A DNA stretch of 64,000 nucleotides from Desulfuromusa kysingii (lineage in GTDB: Bacteria > Desulfobacterota > Desulfuromonadia > Desulfuromonadales > Geopsychrobacteraceae). Location of the stretch: contig NZ_FNQN01000012.1 in assembly GCF_900107645.1 (NCBI RefSeq), positions 31,930 to 95,929 on the forward strand, read 5' to 3'. This document shows positions 9,043-16,839 of the stretch, piece after piece. Position numbers and translations under genes: made by a program. How positions within the stretch are numbered: the stretch's first letter is position 1; the number at the start of each line of letters is the position of its first letter. The notes below the pieces were generated by a model. That model was given only the letters and a program-made list of their open reading frames with translations, had not been told where the DNA came from and did not search any database.

Positions 9043-9924
9043 TCATTCTTCTGTAATCTGTTTCGTCAACAACAACGCCGAATGGTACATCGACGGATCG
9101 GATAGGGTAAAACCATTATAGTCAAGATCTTTTAAAACCCGTTTACCATCGGGATCGGACTCCATGTTCAATAAAATTTTTAATAACGTCAGTTTTTCCT
9201 TTTTAGATAGCACCGGTGAAACCACGATGGGTGGCATACCAAAGTACTCAGAAACCTCTATCACCTTGACTTTATGCGCAATAGATTCCGGAACATTCAT
9301 CAGCGCTTTATAAATCAAACTATCGACTGCAGCTCCATCGGCAATACCGTTGGCAACAGCAGCAATAGATTTATCGTGACTGGCAGTATAAAAAGTTTTC
9401 TTGAAAAAATCTGCCGTACTGTAACCTGCCGCATTGACCTTTGCGGTCGGATAGAGGCGACCAGTCAGCGAAAGGGGGTCTGTAAATGCAAACACCCGAT
9501 CTTGCAATTCTAACAGGCTGGTTGCCGGGTCATCTTGAGAGACAATAATAAACGATTGGTAGCGGGCCTCCCCGTGAACGATAGGCGCTGCGAGGGCTTC
9601 CAGACCAAAAGAATGTCGTCCATCCAGAAATCCTCCCGTACAAGTAAAGGCCATGGAAATATCATTGTTTTTCAACAGTTCATTTATTTCTGCATAAGTT
9701 CTTCGTTGTTTCATAACCACAGGTCTTTGCAGTTTTGTCGCCAGGTAATCCCTGAATTCTGAAAAATGGCTAAACGTGGTTGCCGGTGAAGCCATCGCCG
9801 AAACAGCAAAGACAAATGGTTCTTCACTGTCCTGTGCCAGCGCTGCCCCAGACATTCCAACAAGAGAAACAACCAGCAAAAGTAAGACTTGAGACCTTAA
9901 TAAGAAAAGATTTTTCATCATCAT
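9043..9924 (-). CDS. Periplasmic PhnD-like binding protein, probable ligand sensor
   Basis: This 293-residue protein has a signal peptide (LLLLVVSLVGMSGAALAQ, cut near residue 30) and the phosphate/phosphonate-type binding fold seen in the sensor half of TtrS. Recognisable pieces are FTCTGGFLDGRHSFGLEALAAP, the SFIIVSQDDP strand and the FTDPLSLTGRLYP hinge. It is the first gene of a probable operon with the kinase and the regulator, and no transporter permease or ATPase is encoded nearby. A role in presenting the respiratory substrate to the kinase is therefore more likely than transport, although this is inferred from context. Confidence 0.8.
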   Translation of the reverse strand: MMMKNLFLLRSQVLLLLVVSLVGMSGAALAQDSEEPFVFAVSAMASPATTFSHFSEFRDYLATKLQRPVVMKQRRTYAEINELLKNNDISMAFTCTGGFLDGRHSFGLEALAAPIVHGEARYQSFIIVSQDDPATSLLELQDRVFAFTDPLSLTGRLYPTAKVNAAGYSTADFFKKTFYTASHDKSIAAVANGIADGAAVDSLIYKALMNVPESIAHKVKVIEVSEYFGMPPIVVSPVLSKKEKLTLLKILLNMESDPDGKRVLKDLDYNGFTLSDPSMYHSALLLTKQITEE

Positions 9925-10524
9925 GGCAAATCTCCATCAATAAAAACAAATGCGTCACCCCCATCACGCTGTCCCGACATATTTATCCCCTCAGACAAAC
10001 AACGCATGCAGAATCCGGACCAGAAATAGAAGAGTGGAGTTCTCCACCTTTAAACAGAAAAAGGCACTGTAGAACAGTACCCCTCATCTCCTCACATGAC
10101 TGCTCGGATCGAAGCGTTATTCTGGATAAATAGCGTTGCAAACTAAATAACCTATCACACTTTAAACGATCTTCGAAATATCAGCAACTTGCATATGGAA
10201 AGTTGATTATCACTGTCCCGTTCTGGAGAGAAAAAATCGGTTAAAGCAGGTTAGCGTTAGCCCGTTCCCCGGACATATAGCTCCGATTGTCTGCCTTAAT
10301 CACGATGTTTTGACAAAGACAAAAGGATCTTGGATACTGCAGAGACAATTCACGACATGGAGACGGAATCATGTTTTTCAGGAAAATTTTTCAGCTTGCA
10401 TGATTTTTTCACATTTCTACCCTATTCTCTCCTTATCCATGCGCTATTATTTTACTACTCGATAATCCATCGAAGGATGTTTCATTTGCCAACCACTATG
10501 AATAATGAATCCAGGTCTTTGCCA
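9925..10524. other. Divergent intergenic region between the ttr sensor operon and tolC
   Basis: About 600 bases separate two divergent transcripts. No convincing gene is present. Two small palindromes are visible: GTGGAG-TT-CTCCAC at 10034-10047 and ACTGT-AGA-ACAGT at about 10065-10077. They may be operators for either side. No clear -35/-10 or -24/-12 pair was found. Confidence 0.5.
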
Positions 10525-11856
10525 ATGTATCTTCGAACTTTTTCCGCAGCTCTTTTTACTTTATTCTTTTTGGTCCTTACGAGCCCAGGACAATGCGTAA
10601 CTCAAGCTGAGCCAGTTCTTGCCCTTAAACAGGCCGTGCGCATCGCATTGAAACACAACCCCAGCCTGGCTCAGCAAGCTAATAGCGTAGAAATCAACAA
10701 AATTTCTGTTTCCCAACAACAGTCCAATTTTTATCCAGACTTGGATGCCACATTATCTGGACAGGATTCGGCCCAAAATGATTTTTCTCTCTCTACACAA
10801 TTGACTTCGACACTGAATCTGTTCAACGGCTTTGCCGACAGTGCCGCGTTGAAAAACGCAGAGTTGGAATTGGATGCGGTGCAGGAAAGCTTGACCCGTG
10901 AACAACAATCGTTGGTCTTTGAGACCTTTTCCAATTTTGTGCAGGTTCTCACCAGTCAAGCCTTGATCCAGGTTAAAGAGAAAAATCTGGAAGAGAACCG
11001 TAAACTTCTGGAGCAGATTGAAACCTTTCATCAGGCTGGGCGGCTACCCCTAAGCGACCTCTATCAGCAGCAGGCAGAAACCAAACAGGCACAGCTGGAG
11101 TTGATGGAAGCGCAGCAGAGCCTCAGTGATAATAAATTACTGCTGATGCAGACCATGGGGATGAATCCGATGAGCGCTTATCGGGTCGCTGAACCAGATT
11201 TTGATAGTTGGTCAGTGGTCCTGACAGATGCAGAGATCGCAAGTCTGAGGGTCATGGCATTGGACGAACGAGCGGATCTTAAAGCGCAACAGTACCAGAT
11301 TGAAGCCGCTGGACAGCAGGTTCTTCAGGCCAAGGCCGGACAGTTACCAAAGCTTGATCTCTTTGCCAAGTTGAGCTCAGGCTACAGCAGTTTGGATGAT
11401 GAAACATTCTCAGAACAACTACGGGATGACAGCCTCGATGCAACCATTGGTATGTCATTGACGATTCCTATCTTCGACCGTCATCTGACCCGCAATGAAA
11501 TGGCCAAGGCCAAAATAGCGCAACGAAATGAGCAGTTAACCCTCAAGCAAAAAAAGCTCCAAGTTGGCCTCGAAATAGAACAGGCGATCCAAGAGTATCG
11601 CACCACGCAGCAACAGGTTGATGTTGTCCAGAGCAAACTGATCTCAGCGCGTCAATCGCTGCAATCCTATGAAGAGCGTTACCGAGTGGGAGCGTCAACC
11701 CTGGTGGAACTCACCCAGGCACGAACTGAATACGTTACCGCGGTATTTGACCAGATAGAGGTCAAATATAACTTGATCACTCAAGAGGTCGCTCTTGCTT
11801 ACTATCTTGGAAACATGAAACCGCTCTTTGCTGCTTTTGAATTGGAGAACAGTTAG
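10525..11856 (+). CDS. TolC-family outer membrane efflux protein
   Basis: This outer-membrane channel component has a signal peptide (residues 1-30, hydrophobic core ALFTLFFLVL). Two homologous TolC repeats follow, each with LALKQAVRIALKHNPSL-like and long coiled-coil segments rich in Gln, Leu and Ala. The start is uncertain: the frame is open from 10330, and ATGs at 10498 and 10525 both leave a sensible signal peptide. 10525 is chosen because AGG lies about ten bases before it. The next gene begins two bases after the stop, and the gene set TolC-MacA-MacB forms a complete tripartite pump. The substrate is unknown; MacAB pumps export macrolides, peptides or lipids. Confidence 0.88.
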   Translation: MYLRTFSAALFTLFFLVLTSPGQCVTQAEPVLALKQAVRIALKHNPSLAQQANSVEINKISVSQQQSNFYPDLDATLSGQDSAQNDFSLSTQLTSTLNLFNGFADSAALKNAELELDAVQESLTREQQSLVFETFSNFVQVLTSQALIQVKEKNLEENRKLLEQIETFHQAGRLPLSDLYQQQAETKQAQLELMEAQQSLSDNKLLLMQTMGMNPMSAYRVAEPDFDSWSVVLTDAEIASLRVMALDERADLKAQQYQIEAAGQQVLQAKAGQLPKLDLFAKLSSGYSSLDDETFSEQLRDDSLDATIGMSLTIPIFDRHLTRNEMAKAKIAQRNEQLTLKQKKLQVGLEIEQAIQEYRTTQQQVDVVQSKLISARQSLQSYEERYRVGASTLVELTQARTEYVTAVFDQIEVKYNLITQEVALAYYLGNMKPLFAAFELENS

Positions 11857-11857
11857 A

Positions 11858-13069
11858 ATGACCGCACAACGAAAACCCTCAAGGGTTGTCAAATCCACTA
11901 TCGTGCTCATCGGGGTTTTATCCCTGACCATTTTTGCTTGGTGGGCTTGGACGCACCAGGAAGCAGCAAGGACACAACCAGCCTTCAAGTTCACCCAGGT
12001 GAGCCGTGGCAAGCTTGAGGTCCTGGTGACCAGCACTGGCACCCTGGCTGCCGTGGAAACAGTAGAAATAGGGACTCAGGCTTCGGGGACCATCGAGAAA
12101 CTGCTGGTCGACTATAATGACCAGGTCAAAAAAGGTCAGGTGCTGGCGCTTCTGGATCAAGCATCGTTCATCGCTTCAGTCAATAAAGCCAAGGCAGACG
12201 TCCTTAAAGCCCAGGCAGAATTAAAACAGGCAGAGGACGAGTTGCATCGCAACGCCCCGCTCTTTGATAAGGGTTACATCTCAGAACAGGAATTTCTCCC
12301 CATAACAACGGCAGTCGATACTACAAAAGCCTCTCTGCAATCAGCCAAAGCCAGCCTGGAGCAAGCCCAGATCAATTTAGACCATACGGTGATCCGCTCC
12401 CCTATCGACGGTACAGTTATTGACCGTAGCGTCGATGCCGGACAAACGGTGGCAGCCAGCTTGAGTACCCCGACCCTGTTTTTGATTGCCGAAGATTTGT
12501 CGCGCATGCAGATTGAGACTCAAGTCGACGAAACCGATATCGGTCAGATCCGCCAAGGGCAAGCGGTACGCTTTACGGTCCAAAGTTATTTTGACCAGGA
12601 CTTTACCGGCAGCGTTCGTCAAATCAGGTTACAACCGGAAACCGTCGATAACGTCGTCACCTACACGGTGATCGTCGATGCAGATAACGCATCAGGCCAA
12701 CTGATGCCAGGGATGACAGCAACCGTCGACTTTGTTGTCTACCAGTCTGAAAACGCGCTGTTGGTTCCGGTCGCTGCGCTCAACTTCACCCCCGACCCAA
12801 AACGCAAGAGCAACGACGGCAGCCAGATTTTTATCCATCAGGACGATGGGCCATTACGACCCATCCGGGTCACAGCAAAAGAAAGCGACGGACTGTTGAC
12901 CGAAATCGTCGCGGACGAACTGGATGCCGGGATGCAGGTTGCCATCGGGATGAAACCGGCAGGGGAAGAGTCTGAAAAAGAGGGATTCTCTCTGTTCAAC
13001 TTTATGCGTCAGGGACAGAGAGGGCGAAGCAGCCCAGGGCAAGGATCCGGTGGAGGACCACGTCCATGA
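11858..13069 (+). CDS. macA: MacA-like periplasmic adaptor (HlyD/RND membrane fusion family)
   Basis: The 403-residue product has one N-terminal membrane anchor (STIVLIGVLSLTIFAWWAW). A biotinyl-lipoyl half-domain (GTIEKLLVDYNDQVKKGQ), a long coiled coil with repeated Ala-Lys-Ala-Gln heptads (about residues 100-180), the second lipoyl half and beta-barrel domains follow. The C-terminal tail is Gly, Arg and Ser rich. It connects the inner-membrane ABC transporter to TolC. The start at 11858 is chosen because GGAG lies 10 bases before it. The stop overlaps the following ABC ATPase gene by four bases. Confidence 0.9.
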   Translation: MTAQRKPSRVVKSTIVLIGVLSLTIFAWWAWTHQEAARTQPAFKFTQVSRGKLEVLVTSTGTLAAVETVEIGTQASGTIEKLLVDYNDQVKKGQVLALLDQASFIASVNKAKADVLKAQAELKQAEDELHRNAPLFDKGYISEQEFLPITTAVDTTKASLQSAKASLEQAQINLDHTVIRSPIDGTVIDRSVDAGQTVAASLSTPTLFLIAEDLSRMQIETQVDETDIGQIRQGQAVRFTVQSYFDQDFTGSVRQIRLQPETVDNVVTYTVIVDADNASGQLMPGMTATVDFVVYQSENALLVPVAALNFTPDPKRKSNDGSQIFIHQDDGPLRPIRVTAKESDGLLTEIVADELDAGMQVAIGMKPAGEESEKEGFSLFNFMRQGQRGRSSPGQGSGGGPRP

Positions 13070-13821
13070 GCGCAGCGCAGATCAGACTCAGTCATATCTG
13101 CAAGTTTTTTTCCTTGGGGGAGGTTGAAGTCAGGGCACTGGATGACCTCTCGCTGGAGATCGACCGGGGCGAGTTCGTCGCCATCATGGGCAGCTCAGGC
13201 AGCGGCAAATCGACGATGATGAATATCCTCGGTTGTCTCGACACCCCGACCAGCGGCGGCTATCACTTCGATGGTATAGCGGTGGAGACTCTGAATCGGA
13301 GGCAGCTGGCGGACCTGCGCAATACCAAGATCGGTTTTGTTTTTCAAGGCTTCAACCTGTTACCACGCACTACAGCGTTAGAGAATGTCGGACTGCCATT
13401 GCTCTACGATCGGCACCGTGCGGTCGCCGATCCTCAAGCGCGCTCCATCGAAGCGTTGCAGCGTGTCGGTCTGGGTGATCGCCTTGACCATGAACCCAAC
13501 CAGCTCTCTGGTGGACAGCAGCAGCGCGTCGCGATTGCCCGTGCGCTGGTCACTGACCCACCGATTATCCTGGCTGATGAACCGACAGGAAATCTCGACA
13601 GTCACACGACCCTGGAAGTTATGGCCTTGTTTCAAGAATTGAACCGGGAGGGCTTAACCCTAGTGGTGGTCACCCATGAAACAGAGGTCGCCGAATATGC
13701 TGGACGTCTGATCGAACTGCGCGACGGGATGCTGTTGCGCGATGAAGTCAACCCGCAACCGCGCGATGCACAGGCTGATCTGCTAGAGCTGCAAACGGAG
13801 AAGTCTGATGCGCTGGCATAA
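13066..13821 (+). CDS. MacB/LolD-type ABC transporter ATPase
   Basis: The 251-residue nucleotide-binding subunit has Walker [10 protein letters not shown] (about residue 43), the Q-loop, the signature LSGGQQQR, Walker [12 protein letters not shown] and the H-loop VTHE. It belongs to the MacB/LolD/FtsE group, whose members move substrates from the periplasm or membrane rather than from the cytoplasm. It overlaps its neighbours on both sides, indicating tight coupling. In E. coli MacB the ATPase is fused to the permease; here the two are separate chains. Confidence 0.93.
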   Translation: MSAAQIRLSHICKFFSLGEVEVRALDDLSLEIDRGEFVAIMGSSGSGKSTMMNILGCLDTPTSGGYHFDGIAVETLNRRQLADLRNTKIGFVFQGFNLLPRTTALENVGLPLLYDRHRAVADPQARSIEALQRVGLGDRLDHEPNQLSGGQQQRVAIARALVTDPPIILADEPTGNLDSHTTLEVMALFQELNREGLTLVVVTHETEVAEYAGRLIELRDGMLLRDEVNPQPRDAQADLLELQTEKSDALA

Positions 13822-15025
13822 GTTGATTCTGGTCGCCTTGAAGAGCATCGCCCGCAACAAGATGCGTAGCCTGCTCACCATGCTCGGCATTATCATCGGC
13901 GTCGCCTCGGTGATCACCATGGTCGCCCTTGGGGAAGGATCTCAGGCCGATATCGAAGGGCAAGTCGCCTCCCTGGGGACCAACCTGCTGATGGTCCGAC
14001 CGGGAAGTGTCAGCTCAGGTGGCGTGAGTGGCGGCGCTGGGTCGCGACCGAGTCTGACCATGGATGATGTCGCCCGATTGGAGAAATACGCGACGCAGTT
14101 ACGCTGGGTTTCTGCCGAGATTCGTGCCAGCGGGCAAGTGATCGCCGGAAGCAACAACTGGAGCACCACAATCAAAGGGGTTGCCCCCAACTACCTGTCG
14201 ATCCGCAACTATGAGATGGAGAACGGTTCCTTCTTTACCGCCCGGGAGAGTAAAATGCGGGCTAAAGTCGCAGTACTCGGGAAGACGGTTGCCGACGAAC
14301 TCTTCCCCGATCAAGACCCCGTCGGAGCGCGTCTGCGTATCCGCAATGTCCCCTTTAAAGTGATCGGTGTGATGGCCGAAAAAGGGCAATCTGCCATGGG
14401 CAACGATCAGGACGATATCATCTTCGCTCCCGACAACACCGTGCTCTATCGCCTGAGTAACGGCAAAACGATTCACGATATATCGGCAAGCGCCATCAGC
14501 TCCGAAACGATGGACGCGGCCAAGGAGGAGTTGACAGCGCTGCTCCGTTCTGAGCACCGCCTCGCCGCCACTGCTGAGGATGATTTCGTCATCCGTGATC
14601 AGACTGAGATTGTCGCAATCGCCACCCGCGTGACTGGCACCCTAACCCTGCTGCTCAGCTCCATCGCCGGGGTTTCCCTGCTCGTCGGTGGGATCGGTAT
14701 CATGAATATCATGCTGGTCTCTGTCACCGAACGCACCCGGGAGATCGGCATTCGTCTCGCCGTTGGCGCCCGCCCTCTTGATGTGTTAGCACAATTTCTT
14801 ATCGAGGCCGCCATCCTCAGCCTGCTCGGCGGCTTGATCGGCATCCTATCCGGCTTAAGTGCCGCCTGGGGTGTTGGTAAATTGCTAGGTGTAAGCGCAG
14901 TGGTCAATCCCACTGTTGTGCTAATAACCGTGCTTTTTACCGGCGCTGTTGGGGTGTTCTTTGGTTTTTATCCGGCGCGCAAAGCCGCTAATCTCAATCC
15001 GATCGATGCCTTACGCTATGAATGA
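13808..15025 (+). CDS. MacB-type ABC transporter permease (FtsX superfamily)
   Basis: This is a 405-residue permease. It has one membrane segment near residues 20-40, a large periplasmic domain of about 230 residues (MacB_PCD type) and three C-terminal membrane segments (around LLLSSIAGVSLLVGGIGIMN, LIEAAILSLLGGLIGI and TVLFTGAVGVFFGFYPA). The TERTREIGIRLAVGAR stretch is the family's conserved coupling segment. It overlaps the ATPase gene by 14 bases and ends the efflux operon. Together with MacA and TolC it should form a complete transenvelope pump. Confidence 0.93.
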   Translation: MRWHKLILVALKSIARNKMRSLLTMLGIIIGVASVITMVALGEGSQADIEGQVASLGTNLLMVRPGSVSSGGVSGGAGSRPSLTMDDVARLEKYATQLRWVSAEIRASGQVIAGSNNWSTTIKGVAPNYLSIRNYEMENGSFFTARESKMRAKVAVLGKTVADELFPDQDPVGARLRIRNVPFKVIGVMAEKGQSAMGNDQDDIIFAPDNTVLYRLSNGKTIHDISASAISSETMDAAKEELTALLRSEHRLAATAEDDFVIRDQTEIVAIATRVTGTLTLLLSSIAGVSLLVGGIGIMNIMLVSVTERTREIGIRLAVGARPLDVLAQFLIEAAILSLLGGLIGILSGLSAAWGVGKLLGVSAVVNPTVVLITVLFTGAVGVFFGFYPARKAANLNPIDALRYE

Positions 15026-15087
15026 TGCGAATGATCTATAGTGGGCTTTTAGCTGGAGGAGGATGGTTAGCTATTTCAATCCAATCG

Positions 15088-15780
15088 TCACGCGAGGGCT
15101 GTTTTTAGTGCTGCTTCAGCATGGATGACAGCGGTATCAAAAAGAGGGATATCACAATCGTCTTGGTGCACAAGAAGTGGAATTTCGGTACAACCTAAAA
15201 TTATTCCTTCGGCACCATTCTTTTTCATTTTATCGATGATAGATAAATATTGTCGTTTAGAACTTTCTAAAAATTGCCCTCGGACAAGCTCTTCGACAAT
15301 GATCCTATGGATTATTTCTTGATCCTCTGCTACGGGGACAACTGTGGTTAAATTGTTGTTATCTAGCCTGTCAGTGTAGAAACCATCGGTCATTGTATAC
15401 TTCGTCCCAAGGAGTCCGATTGTGGCAAGGTTTTTTGCTTTTATGGCCTCCACTGTCGCATCAATTAAATGGAGCAACGGCAAATCAATAGCCTGTTGCA
15501 CGACGTCAAAAACCTTGTGCATGGTATTGGTTGCGATCAGCCCAAAATCAGCACCAGCTGTTTGTAGTTTCTCTGCAATGGTTATCATATCAGCGGCGAT
15601 AAGATCCCACCGATTGGCGGCACGCCACTGATGATAATTTTCAAGATTAACACTATAGATGATTATTTCCGGATAACTGTAAGTTCCAAACATTTCTACA
15701 AACGAGCGGGTGATATGAAGGTAGTAACTGGCCGTTGATTCAGGACTGAGGCCTCCGATGATGCCTATTTTTTTACCCAT
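15088..15780 (-). CDS. Aspartate/glutamate racemase family protein
   Basis: The enzyme is about 230 residues, with the KIGIIGGLSPEST N-terminus and two catalytic motifs of the Asp/Glu racemase superfamily. The first motif reads ATNTMHK, with Thr where many members have Cys; the second is GCTEIPLL, with the expected Cys. A Thr/Cys pair of this kind is known from YgeA-type broad-specificity racemases, so loss of activity cannot be assumed. The start is taken at MGKKIG; an ATG at 15792 would add four residues. It stands alone, convergent with the efflux operon. Confidence 0.82.
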   Translation of the reverse strand: MGKKIGIIGGLSPESTASYYLHITRSFVEMFGTYSYPEIIIYSVNLENYHQWRAANRWDLIAADMITIAEKLQTAGADFGLIATNTMHKVFDVVQQAIDLPLLHLIDATVEAIKAKNLATIGLLGTKYTMTDGFYTDRLDNNNLTTVVPVAEDQEIIHRIIVEELVRGQFLESSKRQYLSIIDKMKKNGAEGIILGCTEIPLLVHQDDCDIPLFDTAVIHAEAALKTALA

Positions 15781-15792
15781 GACTTGTTCCAT

Positions 15793-16352
15793 TACCGTTC
15801 TGTGGTTATTTGACAGATGACAAGACGGTAGAAAAAATTTCTGAGAAGATCCCCCGCAACCAAAGATGTTTTTTTAACATCATCTCCTCAGTTATGCGAT
15901 CAATTTTTAACGTCTCTCCCCGTGTGACACCGCAGGAATGGAATCACTGATTTACGAACAAAAGCGGCAAATGTTTGAGGGCTTTAGCCCGAGTTTTTGC
16001 CGTTCCTCAAAGCAGCGGTGGAATGGAGGGAACCCGCAGGGCAAGGAGTTCGGGTGCCCTTTTCTGCTTACTCTTTTGTGGCATGACAAAAGAGTGAGGC
16101 GGCGATCAGGGCCGCAACCCTGTGACTTTTATTTTTCTTGAATTGTGTTTCAGAGCTTGTTGGATCAATCGTTTTTGCAACTGTTGAGAGAACCGGTGGG
16201 TCTCGTCCCGCCAGACGAGAGACTTTTCTATCACGAGATAGAAAAGTATCCAAAAGAGGTCGCCCCGATACCAGCGCCTGCCAAGGCAGGTTTCTTCCAC
16301 TCCACAAACCGGCGATGCATCCGCCAACAGCCACTGGTTATGTGATAGTCGT
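15793..16352. repeat. Hairpin-rich intergenic element, probable dispersed repeat
   Basis: No gene is supported in these 560 bases. Four strong hairpins occur in a row. First, CGGCAAA...TTTGCCG (15965-16002) encloses GGGCT-TT-AGCCC. Second, ACTCTTTTGT-GGCATG-ACAAAAGAGT lies at 16070-16095. Third, TCTCGTC-CCGCCA-GACGAGA is at 16201-16220. Fourth, ACTTTTCTATC-ACGA-GATAGAAAAGT is at 16222-16247. The dense perfect palindromes and higher GC resemble multi-copy intergenic repeats. It borders the truncated GFA cassette and forms the distal edge of the glmS-linked island. Copy number could not be tested. Confidence 0.55.
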
Positions 16353-16754
16353 TCAATCTGGAAGCCCCTCAAACTTTGGCACCTGCTCTAACTTCTCATC
16401 CCAACCAGCTTTGCTGGATGAAAAGATGTGCGCTGTTGGCAGCATAGATATTTCCGTGTCCAAGCACCCTGCGGGAACGACGAGCAAGCCTGGGATCTGA
16501 GTGTTTGGCAATGCTGAGCCACACAGTTTACAAAAGCTTTTGTTATGACGAGTGCCTGGAAGCGTAAAGGAAGTCACAGCATCTGCACCCGACCGCCAGA
16601 CCAATTTAGCTGACTGTGAGAATAGATTTGCCGCATGAGCCGAACCGGTATCTTTTTGGCAATGCTGACAATGACACAGGTAAAAGCTATCGAAGTCACC
16701 TTTGACCTCAAAGCTCACAGTGCCACACAGACAAGAACCGAAGTGATCAGTCAT
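16353..16754 (-). CDS. GFA/CENP-V family zinc protein, cassette-borne
   Basis: The 133-residue product belongs to the glutathione-dependent formaldehyde-activating (GFA) family. It has the zinc-binding cysteines CLCG, CHCQHC and FCKLCG and the typical beta-tent arrangement. Function within this family is usually unproven, so a role in formaldehyde detoxification should not be assumed. The start at 16754 is supported by GGGAGG seven bases upstream; the longer open frame to 16847 would run through the attC site. It is the third and last cassette of the array. Its own closing attC site is missing. Confidence 0.85.
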   Translation of the reverse strand: MTDHFGSCLCGTVSFEVKGDFDSFYLCHCQHCQKDTGSAHAANLFSQSAKLVWRSGADAVTSFTLPGTRHNKSFCKLCGSALPNTQIPGLLVVPAGCLDTEISMLPTAHIFSSSKAGWDEKLEQVPKFEGLPD

Positions 16755-16786
16755 CAAATTCCTCCCATGACCTGTGGATGAAATGC

Positions 16787-16834
16787 ACTTAACGCCGCGT
16801 TCACTGGCTTGTCCGGTGCAACGCTTTGTTATGG
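16787..16834 (-). other. attC recombination site B (integron cassette site)
   Basis: Read on the minus strand the site has R'' CCATAAC, a five-base spacer AAAGC and L'' GTTGCAC. A short loop follows, then L' GTGAAC, a five-base spacer GCGGC and R' GTTAAGT, which fits GTTRRRY. L'' pairs with L' except for one unpaired G, the extrahelical base expected of attC. It starts five bases after the stop of the restriction-modification gene. Confidence 0.85.
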
Positions 16835-16839
16835 TCTGA

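Noticed and set aside
15088..15780. Racemase considered inactive because the first catalytic Cys is Thr
   Set aside because: A Thr/Cys pair is known in active YgeA-type racemases, so the substitution alone is not a defect.
15938..16372. Several short open frames on both strands in the hairpin region
   Set aside because: They are produced by palindromic repeat DNA, overlap each other and have no family match or ribosome site.
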